Shown here: positions 24,711 to 32,519 of the stretch, in pieces
Numbering within the stretch: the first letter of the stretch is position 1
How the letters are laid out: every line of letters starts with the position of its first letter
DNA from: CBDAQA01 sp965247815
GTDB taxonomy: Bacteria > Planctomycetota > Phycisphaerae > Tepidisphaerales > Tepidisphaeraceae
Direction: 5' to 3'
Length of the DNA: 64,000 nt
Assembly: GCA_965247815.1 (NCBI GenBank)
Contig: CBDFHW010000031.1
Location: forward strand, 1-64,000
Made by a program: the position numbers and the translations under genes
The notes under the pieces: model-generated
What the model saw: the letters and a program-made list of their open reading frames with translations, nothing else
Databases searched by the model: none
What the model was told of the DNA's origin: nothing

Positions 24711-25235
24711 TTACTCGGCGTCGGTCGCGGCGTCGGCGGCTTTGGCGGCCTTGGTGGCGGCGTCCATGGCGGCCTTGCTCTCGGCGTCGGGGGCGACCCA
24801 GACCTTCACATCGGTCTTCAAGTCCTCGGCGAACTTGATCTGGACCTGGTACGTGTCGATCTTGTCCAGCTTGCCCGGCAGGTTGACGTCGCTGGCTTCG
24901 ATGTTGAAGCCCTGCGCCTGCAGCGCCTTGGCGATGTCGGTCGCGGTGACCGAACCGAACAGGCCGCCCTGCTCGTTGGCGCGACGTTCTAGGGTGACCT
25001 CGACGCCTTCCAACTGCTTGACGATCGCGGCCTGCTGCTCGCGGCGTTCGCGTTCCTGACGCTCGACTTCCTTGCGACGCTCTTCGACCTTCTTCACGTT
25101 GTTCGGGGTCGGGTGCACCGCCAGGTCCTTGGGGATCAGGAAGTTCCGGGCGTACCCGGGCGAAACCTCGACCAGGTCACCGACGCGGCCGACGTTCTTG
25201 ACTGACTCTTTGAGAAGTAATTTAATGTTTGCCAT
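24711..25235 (-). CDS. rplI: Large-subunit ribosomal protein L9
   Basis: L9 binds 23S rRNA at the base of the L1 stalk. The 174-residue protein begins MANIKLLLKESVKNVGRVGD and contains the L9 signature GDLVEVSPGYARNFLIPKDLA. The long connecting helix follows (EERRKEVERQERERREQQ), and then the C-terminal domain with GGLFGSVTATDIAKAL. An Ala/Asp-rich tail (about 20 residues) is extra. It is the last gene of the rpsF-ssb-rplI group. The usual rpsR between ssb and rplI is absent. Confidence 0.95.
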   Translation of the reverse strand: MANIKLLLKESVKNVGRVGDLVEVSPGYARNFLIPKDLAVHPTPNNVKKVEERRKEVERQERERREQQAAIVKQLEGVEVTLERRANEQGGLFGSVTATDIAKALQAQGFNIEASDVNLPGKLDKIDTYQVQIKFAEDLKTDVKVWVAPDAESKAAMDAATKAAKAADAATDAE

Positions 25236-25248
25236 GGGGGGGGTGAAA

Positions 25249-25345
25249 AGTTGTTAGTTGGTAGTTGTTAGTTGGTAGTAAAGAGTTGTCGGTTGTTGGT
25301 GCTGATTGCCTCTTACTAGCAACTAGCAACTAACAACTAACAACT
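25249..25345. repeat. AGTTGTTAGTTGG inverted repeat between ssb and rplI
   Basis: The arm at 25249-25281 (AGTTGTTAGTTGGTAGTTG and on) is matched at 25312-25345 by ACTAGCAACTAACAACTAAC, giving a roughly 33-bp stem. The same family fills the gaps at 26511-26588, 27197-27280 and 27944-28045. It occupies the place where rpsR is normally found. Confidence 0.85.
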
Positions 25346-25348
25346 TCC

Positions 25349-25921
25349 TCAAAACGGAATATCACTTTCGTCGATCTGGGGTTCGTCACCGAAGGGTTGC
25401 TCGGCCGGGGGGGCCGAGGGGGGTCTAGCGGCGGGGGGTCTGGCCGCGGGCGGGCGTGCGGCGGGGGGACGGACCGACGCGGGCCTTGCGGCCGGTCGCT
25501 GGTCGTATTCTCCACCACCACCACCACCTTCGGCGCCGGCGTCGTATCCACCACCACCGCCTCCACCCCCCGTACCACCGCCGTCGCGGCCGCCCAGGAA
25601 CTGGAAGTTATCGACGACGACCGACAGCTTGCTGCGCTTCCCGCCGCCGTTTTTATCTTCCCACTGGTCGAGCTTCAACCGGCCTTCGATGAAGATCGGT
25701 TTGCCCTTGGTCATGTATTGATTGATGACCTCGGCCTGCTTCCCGAAGGCGGTGATGTCGACGAACGTCACCTCTTCGCGGTCCTCACCGGTGGCGGTGC
25801 GGAACTTGCGATTGCACGCGATGCCGAAATCCACCACAGCATTTTGGCTGTTGGGCAGATACTTCAGCGCGGGGTCGCGGGTGAGATTTCCGATCAGCAT
25901 GACTTTATTCAGGCTCGCCAT
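25349..25921 (-). CDS. ssb: Single-stranded DNA-binding protein
   Basis: SSB coats single-stranded DNA in replication and repair. The OB fold is clear: MASLNKVMLIGNLTRDPALK, VVDFGIACNRKF, EVTFVDITAFGKQAEVINQY and GKPIFIEGRLKLDQWEDK. A Gly-rich linker and a run of ARPPA repeats (residues about 115-178) lead to the acidic tip DESDIPF, which recruits partner proteins. GAGG lies upstream of the start. The long repeated linker is unusual in length. Confidence 0.95.
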   Translation of the reverse strand: MASLNKVMLIGNLTRDPALKYLPNSQNAVVDFGIACNRKFRTATGEDREEVTFVDITAFGKQAEVINQYMTKGKPIFIEGRLKLDQWEDKNGGGKRSKLSVVVDNFQFLGGRDGGGTGGGGGGGGYDAGAEGGGGGGEYDQRPAARPASVRPPAARPPAARPPAARPPSAPPAEQPFGDEPQIDESDIPF

Positions 25922-25971
25922 GGTGTACCTCGGTAAAAACGAACGGGAACGGGGCGACGGCTAAACGGGGA

Positions 25972-26454
25972 TCAGTCCTTGGCGGCGCCGGCGTCGGCGG
26001 TCTCCTCGCGGCGCGGGCCGCGGGGGCGGTCGTCGCGGCGGGGGCCGCGGTCACCGCCGCCACCACCGTAACCACCGTCAGGGCGGTCCCAGGGGTTGCG
26101 TTCGGGCGGGGGGGCGATCGGCTGCGGTTCGACGGCGTTCATCTCGTCGAGGTTCAGGTGTTCGGCCCGGAGGACCAGGACCCGGAGCACTTCTTCGCTG
26201 AGCTTCACTTCGCGTTCGAGCGGGGTGATGCTGGGGCTGGGGGCGGTGAAGAACGCGATCACGTACGTGCCGCGCTTCTGCTTTTTCACCTCGAAGGCGA
26301 GCTTGCGCTCGTCGAACTTCTTGATGACCTGGATGGTCCCGCTGTGTTTTTCGATCATCCCGCGGACGATGGCGATGGCCTTTTCCGCGTCGGCGCCGCT
26401 GGGCCCGAGGAGGAACATGCCTTCGTATTGATTCGTTTTCGTAACAGTTGCCAT
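25972..26454 (-). CDS. rpsF: Small-subunit ribosomal protein S6
   Basis: S6 binds 16S rRNA together with S18. The 160-residue protein has the S6 fold (NQYEGMFLLGPSGADAEKAI, IQVIKKFDERKLAFEVKKQK, RGTYVIAFFTAPSP, LSEEVLRVLVLRAE). It is followed by a 45-residue tail rich in Arg, Gly and Asp (RGPRRDDRPRGPRREE). Canonical S6 is about 100-135 residues, so the tail is an extension. It lies 50 bases upstream of ssb in the same direction. Confidence 0.95.
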   Translation of the reverse strand: MATVTKTNQYEGMFLLGPSGADAEKAIAIVRGMIEKHSGTIQVIKKFDERKLAFEVKKQKRGTYVIAFFTAPSPSITPLEREVKLSEEVLRVLVLRAEHLNLDEMNAVEPQPIAPPPERNPWDRPDGGYGGGGGDRGPRRDDRPRGPRREETADAGAAKD

Positions 26455-26510
26455 ATGTCTGAACTCCCTAGCTTGGGTTTTGACCGGTGGTCCGGCCGCT
26501 AGTTCCTGGA

Positions 26511-26588
26511 AGTTGTTAGTTGATAGTTGTGAGTTGGTAGTAAGAAGAAATCTCTTTTACTAACAACTAACAGCTATCAACTAACAAC
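26511..26588. repeat. AGTTGTTAGTTGA inverted repeat between pth and rpsF
   Basis: The arm at 26511-26543 pairs with 26557-26588 (TTACTAACAACTAACAGCTA) around a short AT-rich centre. It is a copy of the family at 25249-25345. Confidence 0.85.
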
Positions 26589-26590
26589 CT

Positions 26591-27196
26591 TTAATCCGAT
26601 CCGTTGAACTGGCCCATTGCCAGTTCGATACCTTTGTCCACCCAGGTGACGATCGCGCCGGCGGCGCGGTCGATGGCCGGGTCGAGTCTGCTCCGCTGCT
26701 CGGGGGTGAACTTACCGAGCACGTAATCCCGACCGGGGATTCTTGGCGGCGCGGAATCGATCCCGAGCCGCAGTCGCGGGTATTGGTCCGTGCCCAACAC
26801 CCGCTCGATGTCTTTCAAGCCGTTGTGACCCCCGCTGCTGCCGGCGGGTCGCAACCTGATTTTTCCACACGGCAACGCCAGGTCGTCCAGGACGATCACG
26901 ACGTCGGCGGGCGTCAGCTGGTAGAACGCCATCGCCTGCTGGACGCTTTTCCCGCTGAGGTTCATGAACGTCAGCGGCTTCACCAGCAGCAGTTTTTCGT
27001 CCCCGCCGGACACCTTGTTCAGGGTGCCGTCGAAGGTCATCGCCTCGAACTTCATTCGCGACATCGTGTCGAACTGGTCGGGCCTGCCGATCCACCCGAG
27101 CTTCGCTGCGAGCGAGTCGACCACGTCGAACCCGACGTTGTGCCGGGTCCCCTGGTACTGCGATCCGGGATTGCCTAGGCCGATCACTAATTTCAT
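26591..27196 (-). CDS. pth: Peptidyl-tRNA hydrolase
   Basis: Pth recycles tRNA from prematurely released peptidyl-tRNA. The 201-residue protein has the signature start MKLVIGLGNPGSQYQGTRHN with the catalytic His in TRHNVG. LVKPLTFMNLSGKSV, VIVLDDLALPCGKIRLRPAG and GSSGGHNGLKDIERVLGTD are the other conserved blocks. The length is normal. It lies in the conserved prs-rplY-pth-rpsF gene order. Confidence 0.95.
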   Translation of the reverse strand: MKLVIGLGNPGSQYQGTRHNVGFDVVDSLAAKLGWIGRPDQFDTMSRMKFEAMTFDGTLNKVSGGDEKLLLVKPLTFMNLSGKSVQQAMAFYQLTPADVVIVLDDLALPCGKIRLRPAGSSGGHNGLKDIERVLGTDQYPRLRLGIDSAPPRIPGRDYVLGKFTPEQRSRLDPAIDRAAGAIVTWVDKGIELAMGQFNGSD

Positions 27197-27280
27197 AGTT
27201 GCTGGTTGTTAGTTGGTAGTTGGTAGTAAGAGCAGAGAAGATTTCTTTACTGCCAACTAACAACTACCAACTAACAACTT
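27197..27280. repeat. AGTTGGTAGT inverted repeat between rplY and pth
   Basis: The arm at 27197-27229 (GTTGTTAGTTGGTAGTTGG and on) pairs with 27247-27280 (TGCCAACTAACAACTACC and on). It is the same family as the elements in the neighbouring gaps. Confidence 0.85.
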
Positions 27281-27287
27281 CCTATCC

Positions 27288-27930
27288 TCACTTTGTGTCC
27301 GCGGCAGCGACTTCATCTTCCTTCTTCTTTCCGATGACTTCCGGCTCGGCGGTGTCGGCGGCGCCTTCCTCTACCTCTTCTTCAATTTCCTTACAGCTGG
27401 CGACGATCAGGTCTTCGTCCTGCAACGCGCGGACGCCTTCGGGCAGCTTGATGTCCTTCAGGTGCAGGATCGAATCCAGCGCCATCTCCGACACGTTATA
27501 ACGGATCGCGTCGGGGATGTTGGTGACGACGCATTCGATTTCCAGCTCGGACACGAGCTGCTGCAGCACGCCGCCGTCGGCTTCACCCTTGGGGGTGCCC
27601 TTAAACTCGAGCGGCACGGTCACTTCGACGCGCTCGTTCAGGTCCACGCGGGCGAAGTCGACGTGAATCACTTCCATGCCGAGGTGGTCGTACTGCACTT
27701 CCTTGACCAGGACGTTCTCGGCCTTGCCGTCGAGGGTCAGCGCGAACAGGTGCTGCGCCGTGGTGGAGGTGCTTGACGACCTCTTTCTTAGGAAGCGTGA
27801 CCGGGACCACGGCGAGCTTGTGACCATAAATAACGCCGGGCAGCTTCCCGCTGTCGCGGAGACGCTTGTTCGCGCGGGACCCGAGTTGGCTGCGGGCCTT
27901 GACGTTTACGTTTGCAGATTGTGATGCCAT
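27288..27930 (-). pseudogene. rplY: Ribosomal protein L25/CTC, frame changed near 27,753
   Basis: L25 binds 5S rRNA. The N-terminal part (MASQSANVNVKARSQLGSRA to KKEVVKHLHHGA) is in one frame. The rest (HLFALTLDGKAENVLVKEVQ through EVTVPLEFKGTPKGEADGG and the CTC-type C-terminal domain) is in another. Removing one base near 27,753 restores the expected HHGAHLFALTLDG. The gene is otherwise full length (about 213 residues) and its codons are under clear constraint. A sequencing error is as likely as a true frameshift. An error is favoured because prs next door has the same problem. Confidence 0.85.
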
Positions 27931-27943
27931 TCGAGCTCCAGAA

Positions 27944-28045
27944 AAGTTGTCAGTTGTTAGTTGTTAGTTGTTAGTTGTTAGTTGTTAGTGAAGAGTGGAC
28001 AGTCGTAAGCCGATCTTCTTACTAACAACTACGCAACTAACAACT
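27944..28045. repeat. TTGTTAG tandem run and inverted partner between prs and rplY
   Basis: The arm at 27944-27990 is a run of seven-base GTTGTTA units. It pairs with 28018-28045 (CTTACTAACAACTACGCAAC and on). It is the most repetitive copy of the family in this operon. Confidence 0.85.
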
Positions 28046-28059
28046 GCGTTTCTTCCGTT

Positions 28060-29045
28060 CTACTTCGATTCGTCCTTCTTCCCGTCGTCCTTGAACAGCG
28101 CGCTGACCGACGCATTGTGGTGGATGCGGTGGATCGCTTCACCGATCAGGTCGGCGGTGCTCAGCACGACGATGCGGTCTTTGATCGGGTCCGCCCGGTT
28201 GCCGAGCGGGATCGTGTCGGTGACCGCGATCTTGGTGAACTCGCACTTGGCGAGTGCGTTCCATCGCCGGCGGGGCGAACACCGCGTGGGTGGCGGCGAG
28301 ATAAATTTCGCCCGCGCCGTTTTCACGCAGAATGCGCACCGCCTCGGTCATTGTGCCGGCGGTGGTGATCATGTCGTCGACGATCAGAACGTTCTTTACC
28401 AGCGACGTCGCCGATGATCCGCTCGGCGACCGTGTCTTTGCCGCTCTTGCGGCGCTTGTCGATGATGCAGATCTCACCGCCGAGCGTGTTGGCGTATTTC
28501 TGCGCCCGCTTGACGTTCCCGACATCGGCGCTCACGAAAACGCGGTTCGCCAGCATTCAGGCCCTTCAACCACTTGGCCAGGACCGGCGCGGCGTTGACA
28601 GATGATCCACCGGGATGTCGAAAAATCCCTGCACCTGGGCCGCGTGCAGGTCGACCGACACCACGCGGTCGGCGCCGGCCCGCTCCAGCAGGTTCGCGAC
28701 CAGTTTCGCGGTGATTGGTGTGCGGCCTTCGTCCTTGCGGTCCTGCCGGGCGTAACCGAAATACGGGATGACCGCCGTCACCCGACCGGCGCTGGCGCGC
28801 TTCAGCGTGTCGATCCAAATGAACAGTTCCATGTAGTTGGCGTTCACCGGTTCGCACGTCGGCTGCAACACGAAACAGTCGCGGCCGCGGACGTCTTCGT
28901 CGACTTTTACGATCAGTTCGCCGTCGTTGAACAGCTCCGCGCCGCCCCGGCCCAGTTGCAGGTCCAGGTAGTCGGCGATCTTCTGCGACAGCTTCGGGTT
29001 GCCCCGGCCGGCGAAGAGTTTGAGCTTTTCAGAGTCTGCTTTCAT
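28060..29045 (-). pseudogene. prs: Ribose-phosphate pyrophosphokinase with four frame changes
   Basis: Prs makes PRPP for nucleotide synthesis. In order and in different frames I read MKADSEKLKLFAGRGNPKLS ... FGYARQDRKDEGRTPITAKL ... VDLHAAQVQGFFDIPVDHL; then VLAKWLKGLN; then NRVFVSADVGNVKRAQKYAN; then VLIVDDMITTAGTMTEAV (the PRPP loop); then KIAVTDTIPLGNR to the end. Frames switch near 28,605, 28,555, 28,405 and 28,265. All catalytic segments are kept, so this is probably an intact gene with base-calling errors rather than a decayed one. The start is at 29045. Confidence 0.85.
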
Positions 29046-29057
29046 AGGATTCGGTTT

Positions 29058-29136
29058 ACCGTTTAGCGGTCGCCCCGCAGGGGCACGCTCGGCGTGGTCC
29101 ACGAAAAGCGCGTCCCTTCGGGACAGCCGCTAAACG
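29058..29136. repeat. GTTTAGCGGTC palindrome between glmU and prs
   Basis: CGTTTAGCGGTCGCCCCGCA at the left is matched by CGGGACAGCCGCTAAACG at the right. It is the most symmetrical copy of family C in the window. Confidence 0.8.
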
Positions 29137-29149
29137 CGGAGTGACGGCG

Positions 29150-30136
29150 TCAACCGCCTCCTTCCGTGAGAACCGAATTTTCCGGCGTCAGGTTGCCGGC
29201 CACGATCGTGCCGTCGCGGACGATGCTCTGCCTCGGGACGATCGCGTGCGGGCCGACCACGCATTCGCTGCCGATGGTCGAGTCCCGACCGACGAACGTG
29301 AACGGGTGGATGATCGTGTCCCGGCCGATCGTGACGCCGTCTTCGAAATACGTGTTGGCGGTGCTCACGATGGTGACGCCTTCGGTCCGCAGCTTCCGCT
29401 GCAACCGGTCCTGCATGATCGCGTCGACCTCGGCCTGCTGCACGCGGTCGTTGACCGCCAGCGAATCTTCCTGCGTCACCGCCTGGACCGCGAGCACTTT
29501 TTTGCCCTGCTTGCGGATAATGCCGTACACGTCGGTCAGGTAGTATTCGCGCTTCTTGTTGTTGTTGGTCAGCACCGACAAGGCCGACAGCAACTCGTCG
29601 GATTTGATGCAGTAATAGCTCGGGAACACCTCGCGGATTTCGCGTTGGGCGTCGGTGGCGTCGGCCTGCTCGATGATCTCGACGAACTCGCCCTGGTCGT
29701 CGCGGACGATCCGGCCGTACCCCGTCGGGTCGTCCAGCACGGCGGTCGCCATGCTCGCGGCGGCGTTCTCGTCGTGGTGCGCCTGCAATAGCGTGCGGAG
29801 CACTTCCCCGCGAATGAGCGGCCCGTCCCCGGTCAGGATGAACACGTCACCGGGCTGTTCCTGCAACTGGGCGACGCACATCCTGGCCGCGTGCCCGGTC
29901 CCGAGTTGTTCGGTCTGTTCGACCCAGGAGATGCGGGTGTCGGCCCCGAACCGGGCGATGATCTCGTCCTTGCCGTGCCCGACGACCACCAGCACGCGGT
30001 CGCACCCGGCTTCGTAGCAGGCGCGGAGCACGTATTCGAGCATCGGCCGGCCGCACACGTCGTGCAGCGGTTTAGGCCGGCGCGATTTCATACGCGTCGA
30101 CTTCCCGGCGGCGAGGATGATGGCGGTGGTAGACAT
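29150..30136 (-). CDS. glmU: GlmU-like UDP-GlcNAc pyrophosphorylase, short form
   Basis: The start at 30136 (MSTTAIILAAGKSTRMKSRR) gives 328 residues. The uridylyltransferase domain is complete: AAGKSTRMKS, DVCGRPMLEYVL, TGHAARMCVAQ and LTGDGPLIRGEVL. It makes UDP-GlcNAc for cell-wall and surface glycans. Only about 60 residues of left-handed beta-helix follow (GVTIGRDTIIHPFTFVGRDS). Full GlmU is about 450 residues, so the acetyltransferase domain is missing and must be supplied elsewhere. It probably shares the operon with prs. Confidence 0.85.
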   Translation of the reverse strand: MSTTAIILAAGKSTRMKSRRPKPLHDVCGRPMLEYVLRACYEAGCDRVLVVVGHGKDEIIARFGADTRISWVEQTEQLGTGHAARMCVAQLQEQPGDVFILTGDGPLIRGEVLRTLLQAHHDENAAASMATAVLDDPTGYGRIVRDDQGEFVEIIEQADATDAQREIREVFPSYYCIKSDELLSALSVLTNNNKKREYYLTDVYGIIRKQGKKVLAVQAVTQEDSLAVNDRVQQAEVDAIMQDRLQRKLRTEGVTIVSTANTYFEDGVTIGRDTIIHPFTFVGRDSTIGSECVVGPHAIVPRQSIVRDGTIVAGNLTPENSVLTEGGG

Positions 30137-30145
30137 ATCTTTAAG

Positions 30146-30230
30146 AAATGATGAACGATGAATGATGAATGCAGAACGAAGAAAGTCCGGTCCCTCTTCG
30201 TTCTGCATTCATCGTTCATCATTCATCGTT
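30146..30230. repeat. GATGAACGATGAATG inverted repeat next to glmU
   Basis: The arm at 30146-30185 pairs almost perfectly with 30194-30230 (CTCTTCGTTCTGCATTCATC and on) with an 8-base centre. It is the longest stem of family A. Confidence 0.85.
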
Positions 30231-30244
30231 AAGCATTTCGACAG

Positions 30245-30315
30245 CTACCCGGCCAGGATTTGAACCTGGACAAAGAGAGCCAAAATCTCTTGTGCTACCG
30301 TTACACTACCGGGTA
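30245..30315 (-). tRNA. tRNA-Gln (TTG)
   Basis: On the minus strand the 71-base sequence begins TACCCGG (30315-30309) and ends CCGGGTA plus discriminator G (30245). The anticodon stem GAGA/TCTC holds the loop TTTTGGC with anticodon TTG. The T arm reads CCAGGTTCAAATCCTGG. CCA is not encoded. Confidence 0.9.
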
Positions 30316-30998
30316 ATGACGAGCTTCCGCCTGGGGCGAAAACAAGTATTGCGGGCGAAGGCGACGCTGAAACCCGGGCCGTTCGGACAGTTCCGATCAG
30401 ACCGGGGTTGGATTCAGAAGTGACCGTTCGCGGTACGTAATCCTCAGCTTCTTTAAGTGGCTGGGATCTGTCCCGGAGGCCCGAGTCGGTTCAAACCGCG
30501 AGTCCGACCCGGCTTATCTACCCATCCGGCCACGCGGCCGGACCTCTCGACAAACGCCCCGTCAATGCGGGATCACCCGCTATCCTACGAAACCCCGCGG
30601 CGGTGTCAATCGTCGAACAACGGCTTGAAAAAATGCATCCCATACGCCGCTTCTGAGGACCCCGAAGAGGCGGGCCGCCTTTGACGGTTCACCCGGCCCT
30701 TCGGGGGTACCTCAGAACCGGCGTCTTAGAAGCGTGTAGACTTGTTATATTGATGCGTATGACGACTCGAGCAGTCCTTCGAATCTGCGCGGCCTTTTGC
30801 GTGGCGCTGACGATGTCCAAGTACCACGTCAATCCGATCCACACACGATTCGCCAGCGAGCCCGACCGTGCCGCCCGCGGCTGTATGTCTGTCGCAACCG
30901 TTGCGGGCATCGTTGGTTTGGGAAAAACACGCTGAATCACAGATCTTACAGGGAAAAAATCTCTTGGCCGATTGGAGTCGGATTGATATGTTGCCTGT
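30316..30998. other. Non-coding gap between tRNA-Gln and acylphosphatase
   Basis: The gap holds a GAAGAGGCGGGCCG / CGGCCCTTCGGGG palindrome at 30651-30728 (family D). Open frames here are short, lack ribosome sites and have mixed codon use. I support no gene in it. Confidence 0.6.
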
Positions 30999-31334
30999 AT
31001 GCCGACGCGATCTGAATTGAGCAGTTCAAGTTCGTCCCGTTATCATCCCGTCGGTTGTCGTTCGAGCCATCGCGTTCAATGTCATTATTGCGGCCGGGTG
31101 CAGGGCGTCGGGTTCCGATACACGGTCAAGAACATCGCCCTGCAGCACGACATCTGCGGGTACGTCCGCAACCTGCCCGACGGCCGGGTCGAACTGGTGA
31201 TGGAAGGCCCCGACGGCGAAATGGAACAAGTCGCGAGCGCCGTGCAGAAGCGCATGTCCGATTACATTCGCGACGTGGAACGCAAAGCGCTCCCGGCCAC
31301 GGGTGAGTTCGCCCACTTCAGCATCAGGCATTGA
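30999..31334 (+). CDS. acyP: Acylphosphatase
   Basis: It hydrolyses acyl phosphates in the cytoplasm. The motif GRVQGVGFRYTVKNIA carries the phosphate-binding Arg, and GYVRNLPDGRVELVMEG carries the catalytic Asn. The tail HFSIRH closes the fold. The domain itself is about 88 residues. The ATG at 30999 adds about 24 Ser-rich residues of doubtful coding value, so a later start is possible. Confidence 0.9.
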   Translation: MPTRSELSSSSSSRYHPVGCRSSHRVQCHYCGRVQGVGFRYTVKNIALQHDICGYVRNLPDGRVELVMEGPDGEMEQVASAVQKRMSDYIRDVERKALPATGEFAHFSIRH

Positions 31335-31474
31335 TACCCAAACCGGCGGGGACGGTTCAGCGACCCTGCGAACTCCCAGCGTCGCAAAAGCGACCCAGCC
31401 CGTGCACCGATCGGCATTAAGATTGTCACCTCGGATTTGCAACCCGATCCTCACACCGTAAACTCGTTTTCTCC

Positions 31475-32392
31475 ATGTACCGAACCTCCGTCATCATCCG
31501 GCACACGTTCTTCGAAGCGATCGTTCAGCCGATCTATTCGATCATGCTCGCGCTCTGCGGCACGATCCTGATCGTCTTCGCCGCGCTCCCGTTTTTCACG
31601 CTCGGTGAAGACACCAAGATGTTCAAGGCCGTCGGGCTTGATGTCGTGCTGCTGCTGGTCCTGGTTTCGACGCTGTTCGCCACGAGCAAATCGGTCTTCG
31701 AGGAAATCGAAGACCGCACCATGCTCACGCTCATGAGCAAACCGATTTACAAATGGGAAGTATTGGCCGGGAAATTCATCGGCATCGTCTTGTCGGCGTT
31801 GGTCGCCGTCGCGGTGATGGGGTTCGTGCTCGCGGTCTGCCTCTGGCTCCGCATTCCCGGTGACGCCCAGCTCCGCGCGACCTCGCTAGACGACCGCGAA
31901 CTGCTGCAGATTTCCGAGCTCCGCTGGATGCACATCAGCGGCCTGATCCCCAGCATGGTGCTGACCTGGCTGCAGATCAGCGTGCTGGCCGCGATCGGCG
32001 TCGCGCTCTCGACCCGGTTCTCGCTGGTCGTTAATCTCCCGGTCGTCATCCTCTTTTATATCGCCGGGAACCTCAGCCGATTCCTGTTCCCCCTCGCCGA
32101 TCACTCCGGCAGCGTGCTCGCGAACCGCCCCGGGATCGTCAAGGGGCTCGGGTACCTGCTCAGCCTGTTGCTGCCGTACCTCGAAACCTTCGACCTGCGG
32201 CCGCTGACGGTTTACAAACCCATCCGCCTGGCCGGCACCACCTTCGCGGCCGACCCGCAGGGCGTGTACCTCGGCACCATCTGGGGTTACGTCGGCGTCG
32301 CCGCGATCTACTGCATCGCCTACAGCGTCTTCTCCCTCAGCGTAGGCATGTACATGTTCCAGACCCGGGAGCTCGGCGGCGCTGAAGGATAA
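31475..32392 (+). CDS. ABC-2-type transporter permease subunit
   Basis: The 305-residue protein has six or so membrane helices. These include SIMLALCGTILIVFAALPFF, VVLLLVLVSTLFATSKSV and IGIVLSALVAVAVMGFVLAV. The segment EEIEDRTMLTLMSKPIYKWE is typical of ABC-2 (NatB/NosY-like) permeases. It would form an exporter or gliding-type ABC complex with an ATPase that is not next to it here. The substrate is not predictable. Confidence 0.75.
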   Translation: MYRTSVIIRHTFFEAIVQPIYSIMLALCGTILIVFAALPFFTLGEDTKMFKAVGLDVVLLLVLVSTLFATSKSVFEEIEDRTMLTLMSKPIYKWEVLAGKFIGIVLSALVAVAVMGFVLAVCLWLRIPGDAQLRATSLDDRELLQISELRWMHISGLIPSMVLTWLQISVLAAIGVALSTRFSLVVNLPVVILFYIAGNLSRFLFPLADHSGSVLANRPGIVKGLGYLLSLLLPYLETFDLRPLTVYKPIRLAGTTFAADPQGVYLGTIWGYVGVAAIYCIAYSVFSLSVGMYMFQTRELGGAEG

Positions 32393-32519
32393 GGCCGCGG
32401 GTGAAGCCCGCGGAAATCCGAATGACGAAGCTCGAAATCCGAAACAAAGGCGCAGAGCCAATCAAACCCCCGCGGGGTCGGTTCACAGACCCTGTCTGCC
32501 TTCTTGATCGAACTCAAAA

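Noticed and set aside
27944..28045. Possible CRISPR array
   Set aside because: The units are 7 bases with no spacers and no cas genes. The block is an inverted repeat.
30440..30540. Possible second tRNA (GGTTCAAACC-like stretch) next to tRNA-Gln
   Set aside because: No 7-bp acceptor pairing, no proper T arm and no anticodon stem could be fitted on either strand.
30681..30935. 84-codon frame between tRNA-Gln and acylphosphatase
   Set aside because: It starts inside a palindromic repeat, has mixed codon use and matches nothing.
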